This document shows, piece after piece, positions 59,663-64,000 of a stretch of DNA of 64,000 bases. The stretch lies in NCBI GenBank assembly GCA_023091735.1, contig JALKBU010000160.1, positions 1 to 64,000 on the forward strand, in the 5' to 3' direction. The notes under the pieces were generated by a model, which saw only the letters and a list, made by a program, of their open reading frames with translations, did no database searches and was not told where the DNA came from. Position 1 is the first letter of the stretch, and the number at the start of each line of letters is the position of its first letter. This DNA comes from Trichomonas tenax. Lineage: Eukaryota; Parabasalia; Trichomonadida; Trichomonadidae. Made by a program: the position numbers and the translations under genes.

Positions 59663-62302
59663 TTAGCAAGCCTGAATACTAGCTTCAGCCATTATAGCAG
59701 CTTCTTGCAATGTCTGATTTTCAGACTCCTTTGCAATACCGATGATCTTCAGGACCATTGGCTTGTGTGTGTATGCAGTGATTCTCCTTCCAAAGAGATC
59801 AGAAATTAACTTCACAAGAATCACCGCCTCCATGATGACTTCCTCGTCGATCATGTTCTCTATCTTCACGAGCTTATCGTATATGTGGAAGAAGTTTCTG
59901 ACCTTCCTGTCACCTCTCTCTACGTTAGCGAACAGCGGTGCGATTGTCTGATAGCACTGCAGTATTGCACATGAGAAAGACTTCACGTATGTCTCATCAG
60001 TGTTCTCGTTCTCAACAAGCGCGGATCTGCTTTCCTTTTCGAACAACTTAAGGAACTTTTCGACCCATTCAAAACAGTTTGGACCAATCTGCTTCACAAT
60101 CTCAGTCAGGGCATAGAATATAGCGACGCGTGTGTCGTTGGAAATGTCTGGGATATCGAAAGCACCGAACAAGAGGCAAACAAACTGATCTGTGACATTA
60201 GATGGGAAGTCCGGAACCGCGTTGTAGATGTCGCAGACGAAGACAGCAGCATAGTATGCGTAGTTCTGCTCCTGGAGGAAGAACTCGAGCTTCGGTATGA
60301 GATTCTCGAGATATGGAACGAAATTAGCACCGATAGCACGAGCAACAGCACCGAGGGCTGGAAGAACGACACAAACCAAGTCACCGTTGGAGATTGGGAG
60401 AGCACACAGAAGGAGTTCGACAAGGCCTGGAGCGGACTCTGAGATCAGCTGTCCGAGGTTCATGACGATTGCCTCGACGAAAGAGCAGAGGCCGAGTGTC
60501 TTGTGGAGGTTGTAAGTGTTGAGTTGTTCACCAGCAGATGCATTCTGGATGAGGAGAGCGAGTCTGTTGATGACAAGTTGGAGGAAATCCGCGTATGGCT
60601 GAACAATGTCAGATGGAGTCTTCTCGATGAGTTTGTTGAGAGCGCCGTATGCTGCATCGAGCGGATCGACGTCCTGATAGATGTCTGCGGCATTGAGAAG
60701 AAGCTCAGAGAACTGCCCGAAGTTTGTCGCAATGAGAGAGTCTCCTTCTCCAGGAGAGAAGACATTGAATATCTTGTTGAACAACCATCCGGCTCTTGAT
60801 GTGAGTGCGGCGGAAATTTCCAACTTCTGTGAGATAGCTGATGTTATAGCAACAAATCTCTCTGGATCTGTGACAAGTTCTGGAATTCTGTCAATCATGC
60901 GGCCGAGAGACCACATTGCAACTTCAATGATTCTTGGGATTGAATCGTCAAGTGCTTTAACGAAATATTTGAAAGTTGTGAGAATATTATCGATATCCGA
61001 TTCGAAGGAGTCAAGTTGGCTTGCGGCGTTGAGAAGGAGGACGGATGCGTATCTAAGAGTCCACTGCTCCTCTTCGATATTCGACATAACATATGTAAAC
61101 ATTAATTCGAGTGAATCATTGTCTGCAGCACTTGAAAGCTCCGATAGGCAAGTGAACGCGGCATGCTGTGGATTTCTGTCGAGTGATGTGTTTGCGTCTG
61201 TATCTTCTACCCCTGTAGATTGAATTAATGTAACAAGGGGTTCAAATAAACGCGGGAACGCTTGACGGGAGAATCCCAAGCACTGGTCGAATTCATGGTG
61301 CTTGTTTTTAGGTGTGCGGCGCTCTGGGAACTGAATATCGCTTTCAACTTCACCAATAGCACGCCAAAGAAGAGAAGCTTCGATCTGACGGTCAGCAGAA
61401 TCCGACTGCAGGTCAGTCAGTGTCCTCTCGAAAAGGGATTCAATGTAAACTTCGATATATGGATAATATAAATCGATAATTTTTCTTATAATTGCGTATC
61501 CTACCTCGAAATATGTCTTTGTTTGCGAGATGTTTTCATCTATTTCAAGATATCTGAACAAAACCCCGAATAAACTATTTCTATTTTGTGGGAAAGAAAG
61601 GTGCCTCTTGAATATGAGTAACGCCGACACCATAGCGTTAGATGCCGATTCCTGAACTACTGGTGCATCAGCATTCACCATTCCAGCCAAAATGCAATTA
61701 AACAGGTCCGGAACGAGTTTCAAGAAAGGAGCGTCATGAGAGCAGTTCTGCGACAAGTCGAGAGAATACTGTGCGAAGTACATAATCGCCTGAAAGCCGT
61801 AGAACCTGTACATCGGCTCGGCCGAATTTGCGGCGAAATCAAGGAGCTGAGAGACGCAGCCGTGGAAGTGCTCTTGAGTCTCTGCAAACTCTCTATTGTT
61901 TGGTGTATTGAACTCAATTGCGAGGATTTGGCCAAGTAAATAAGAACAATTGTATGCAAAATCGTCATGTCCGGAAATAAGGCCGTTGAACGCGTACTGA
62001 CGGAGAGTGTCCCTCATTTCGAAGTTGACGTGGTACCAATCGGAAATAAATATTTTTTGATCTTCCAATGTTCGCTTTTTGAGTGCTTTGAAAATGAAGA
62101 TAGCGGCAAGAGTCCGATTTCTGATCTGGTCTTGATCGTTTCCGAGAATGGGAATCAAAGTTTGAATGAATAATAATTCATTTTTCTGTTTAAATTCGTG
62201 AAGGAACCTGTACGCTTCCTTCATAAGTTCGGGATTGCCTTCACAGAGGAAGTTGCATAGCGCTTCGTAAACTTGCGCTTGAAATTTTGGATCGACAGAC
62301 AT
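59663..62302 (-). CDS. Importin-beta (karyopherin beta-1 type)
   Basis: 879 residues, the length typical of importin-beta1, made of about 19 HEAT repeats. The N-terminal repeats match the Ran-binding region (FLHEFKQKNELLFIQTLIPI, then DQIRNRTLAAIFIFKAL). Central repeats resemble importin-beta (ASLLWRAIGEVE; TLRYASVLLLNAASQLDSF in part; SLGRMIDRIPELV). It carries cargo, often through importin-alpha, into the nucleus and releases it on RanGTP. Codon usage is less AT-biased than in neighbours, as for ARP2. An Inr-like TCACTTGTT lies 28-36 bases upstream of the ATG. Confidence 0.85.
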   Translation of the reverse strand: MSVDPKFQAQVYEALCNFLCEGNPELMKEAYRFLHEFKQKNELLFIQTLIPILGNDQDQIRNRTLAAIFIFKALKKRTLEDQKIFISDWYHVNFEMRDTLRQYAFNGLISGHDDFAYNCSYLLGQILAIEFNTPNNREFAETQEHFHGCVSQLLDFAANSAEPMYRFYGFQAIMYFAQYSLDLSQNCSHDAPFLKLVPDLFNCILAGMVNADAPVVQESASNAMVSALLIFKRHLSFPQNRNSLFGVLFRYLEIDENISQTKTYFEVGYAIIRKIIDLYYPYIEVYIESLFERTLTDLQSDSADRQIEASLLWRAIGEVESDIQFPERRTPKNKHHEFDQCLGFSRQAFPRLFEPLVTLIQSTGVEDTDANTSLDRNPQHAAFTCLSELSSAADNDSLELMFTYVMSNIEEEQWTLRYASVLLLNAASQLDSFESDIDNILTTFKYFVKALDDSIPRIIEVAMWSLGRMIDRIPELVTDPERFVAITSAISQKLEISAALTSRAGWLFNKIFNVFSPGEGDSLIATNFGQFSELLLNAADIYQDVDPLDAAYGALNKLIEKTPSDIVQPYADFLQLVINRLALLIQNASAGEQLNTYNLHKTLGLCSFVEAIVMNLGQLISESAPGLVELLLCALPISNGDLVCVVLPALGAVARAIGANFVPYLENLIPKLEFFLQEQNYAYYAAVFVCDIYNAVPDFPSNVTDQFVCLLFGAFDIPDISNDTRVAIFYALTEIVKQIGPNCFEWVEKFLKLFEKESRSALVENENTDETYVKSFSCAILQCYQTIAPLFANVERGDRKVRNFFHIYDKLVKIENMIDEEVIMEAVILVKLISDLFGRRITAYTHKPMVLKIIGIAKESENQTLQEAAIMAEASIQAC

Positions 62303-62329
62303 ATTTAAAAAATTGAAAAATAAAACAAT

Positions 62330-62338
62330 AACAAGTGA
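62330..62338 (-). promoter_or_regulatory. Initiator TCACTTGTT of the importin-beta gene
   Basis: Fits TCA(C/T)T(A/T). The presumed first A (62336) is 34 bases before the ATG. Confidence 0.55.
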
Positions 62339-62422
62339 CGGTTATGTTTACAAAAACAATTTTTTTATGTTCAATTCCATCGTTCAAAGCTTTTGGAAAC
62401 TTTTATGTTTTGTGGTTGCTTT

Positions 62423-62545
62423 AGTAGTATACAGAGTGTGATTTTTCGGGGTAGTTCAAAATTATGTCCAACCCCAAAAAATCCCCACTCTGAGAATATC
62501 CATAATCATAACTTCCTTAATATATAAAATAAACAATTTTCCTAT
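62423..62545 (+). repeat. Element terminal repeat, copy B, with 61-nt hairpin
   Basis: It matches 14658-14781 and starts at the same AGTAGTATACAG while the left flank differs. The hairpin spans 62432-62492 with outer stem CAGAGTG/CACTCTG, TGATTTTT and GGGGT/ACCCC. Compared with copy A, the fifth pair of the stem is G-C where copy A has T-A, so both strands changed together. Confidence 0.8.
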
Positions 62546-62557
62546 AATGGAGTTTAA

Positions 62558-62719
62558 TGGAATAAAAAACTTTATTGGAATAATTATTCAGAGCGTGATG
62601 ATAATGTCAGATATAACTACGTCGATGAACTACCTGATGAAGCAATAGAAGTTAAACATTACGAGCAGTTTGAATTTGGCAGCCTTTATTTTGACACCAA
62701 AAACTCATATCTGCTTTAG
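62558..62719 (+). pseudogene. Fragment of an element gene beside the terminal repeat
   Basis: A 53-codon open frame without ATG encodes non-random acidic sequence (WNKKLYWNNYSERDDN; VDELPDEAIEVKHYEQFEFG). It differs from the ORF beside copy A of the repeat, so the two copies derive from opposite ends of the element type or from different elements. It is cut at about 62708 by the junction with the fibre pseudogene. Confidence 0.45.
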
Positions 62720-64000
62720 TATCAATTTTATTTAATGCTTCTGTCAAATCTAACGTCGATGCTTTATCATTTAATTTATTCTTTACGTCAATAATTCCTT
62801 GTTCTGTTTGTTCAATTCTTGGCGATAATTCATGAGTGTTATAAGTCAAATCATCATTAACCTTTTGAACTTCTGTTTTGTCCGCTTTATTTTGTAATGT
62901 GTCATTAATTGTTTGCACATCATTTTTAACTTGTTGAACTTCTGTTTTGTCTGCCTTTGTTTCAATTTTCTCTAATGCTTCCACTAATTCTAATGTCGAG
63001 ACTTTATCATTTAATTTATTCTTTACATCAATAATTCTGTGTTCTGTTTGTTCAATTCTTGACGATAATTCATGAATGTTATAATCTAATTGTTCCTTGT
63101 CTGCTTTGTCATTCAGTGCATTCATTACATTCGACAAATTTGACGTCAACATGGCAATTATTACTTTGTCCGCTTTATTGTTTAATGACTGTTCAACATC
63201 AATTACTTCATCATTGTTTTTAATTATCACCTCCTTTGTCTGCAATCCGTCAGTGAAATCAGGAACCACAAACGTAGGCGCTTTAGGAAATATTAGAGTT
63301 TCCGTTCCATCATCATTTTTAATCGTTTCTCCTTTTCGTCCTTGCTTCACAAAGCCTCTAATTTCGTGAACTTTTAATAATTCTATGTTTTGATGCTCAT
63401 GGTTGATATCCGCCTTATTATTTAATTCTGTCATTAAATTTTTATCGTTAATATTTATTTCCTGAGTATATTTTACCCACTTTTATATTTGTCTGTTCTT
63501 GTGTTTCTTCTAAAAAATTCAATGTCGTGATCATCGGGGTATTTTGTGAAAGGTGTAAGATTATCATTAATTAAACATATCTGTCGTAACAATTCAGCAA
63601 CCGTGAATGTAATAGTTAAATCATTATTTCTTTCTGTGCCTTCAAATGTTATATTATTATCTTTTATAACTTGATTACTATAATTCAGTAGCACACCGTA
63701 ACGAGGATATAATTTTTTAATTTTTTCAGCAATTGTGAGTTCATATACTTCTTCCTCTTCAGGTACTCCGCCATTCTCAGGTGTTTCATTATCAGGGATT
63801 TCATTTCCTGTTTCATCAACAGCTCTTAATTTTACGCTACGAAGTACTACATTAGTACCATCATGTGAAAATTTTGTAAAAACCACCGAACACGTTGAAA
63901 TAGACTTAAATGACTGTCCATAACCTGGCCGGTTAGTGATTCAACACTTGAAATTGCGTTCTGTGTTGCTCTGTTAGTTTCATTAACGAAAGTTGTGAAT
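62709..64000 (-). pseudogene. Tail-fibre gene copy 3, frameshifted and truncated
   Basis: Homologous to the fibre gene at 743-2791, in reverse. The N-terminal side continues past the window's right edge, the middle (KLYPRYGVLLNY; EGTERNNDLTITF) and the NKADK coiled-coil shaft are present. The whole gp10-type tip is missing beyond 62708. Single-base or two-base indels near 63866, 63516 and 63455 break the frame. The shaft has an extra repeat unit compared with the intact copy. It lies head-on to the terminal repeat at 62423, so this locus is a rearranged remnant of the same kind of element as at the window's left end. Confidence 0.8.

Overview
The window is AT-rich nuclear DNA from a parabasalid flagellate, most likely Trichomonas vaginalis or a close relative. 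This is an inference from several signs taken together. Genes are intronless and compact, and several start a few bases downstream of an initiator-like TCACTTTT motif. The gene types also fit: BEACH-WD40, HYDIN, a TKL-type kinase with a helical repeat tail, R2R3 Myb, ankyrin proteins and a mucin-like surface protein. Maverick/Polinton-type remnants lie among them. No ribosomal RNA, tRNA, CRISPR array or bacterial operon was seen.

Layout. Positions 1-3413 hold a tandem pair of phage-like tail-fibre genes of mobile-element origin, with a 206-bp direct repeat that ends in a 47-nt palindrome. Positions 3414-5340 are mostly non-coding. A small charged protein (5356-5718, minus) and a giant BEACH protein (6143-13015, minus) follow. 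Upstream of the BEACH gene is an unusual array of C-runs with a 20-bp period. Positions 14658-16359 are a broken Maverick end: terminal repeat with hairpin, decayed ORF, small amphipathic protein and frameshifted capsid-like gene. A 3163-residue HYDIN-like central-apparatus protein fills 16860-26351. Positions 26649-31757 hold seven decayed copies of one Cys-containing protein family of unknown function, interrupted by an ankyrin fragment. An intact ankyrin protein follows (31847-33664).

Positions 34385-35878 contain a dead Myb gene and another decayed ORF. Housekeeping genes dominate from 36 kb to 62 kb: a Cys-rich type II membrane protein, a HAD phosphatase, an IPI1/TEX10-like ribosome-assembly factor, a CSN6-like MPN protein with an in-frame TAG, an RCE1 CAAX protease, a large unknown helical protein, a multi-membrane-span glycosyltransferase, ARP2, a coiled-coil protein, a protein kinase, a RING protein, a mucin-like membrane protein and importin-beta. 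At 62423-64000 a second Maverick terminus is fused to a third, antisense and frameshifted copy of the tail-fibre gene.

The cellular genes are individually promoted and do not form an operon. They cover the flagellar axoneme, actin nucleation, membrane trafficking, nuclear import, ribosome assembly, prenyl-protein processing and signalling. The most unusual content is the mobile material. It comprises phage tail-fibre proteins in a eukaryotic genome, terminal repeats whose hairpin shows a compensatory base-pair change between copies, and repeated palindromic or iterated motifs beside the fibre genes. All family names come from reading motifs by eye, without a database search.
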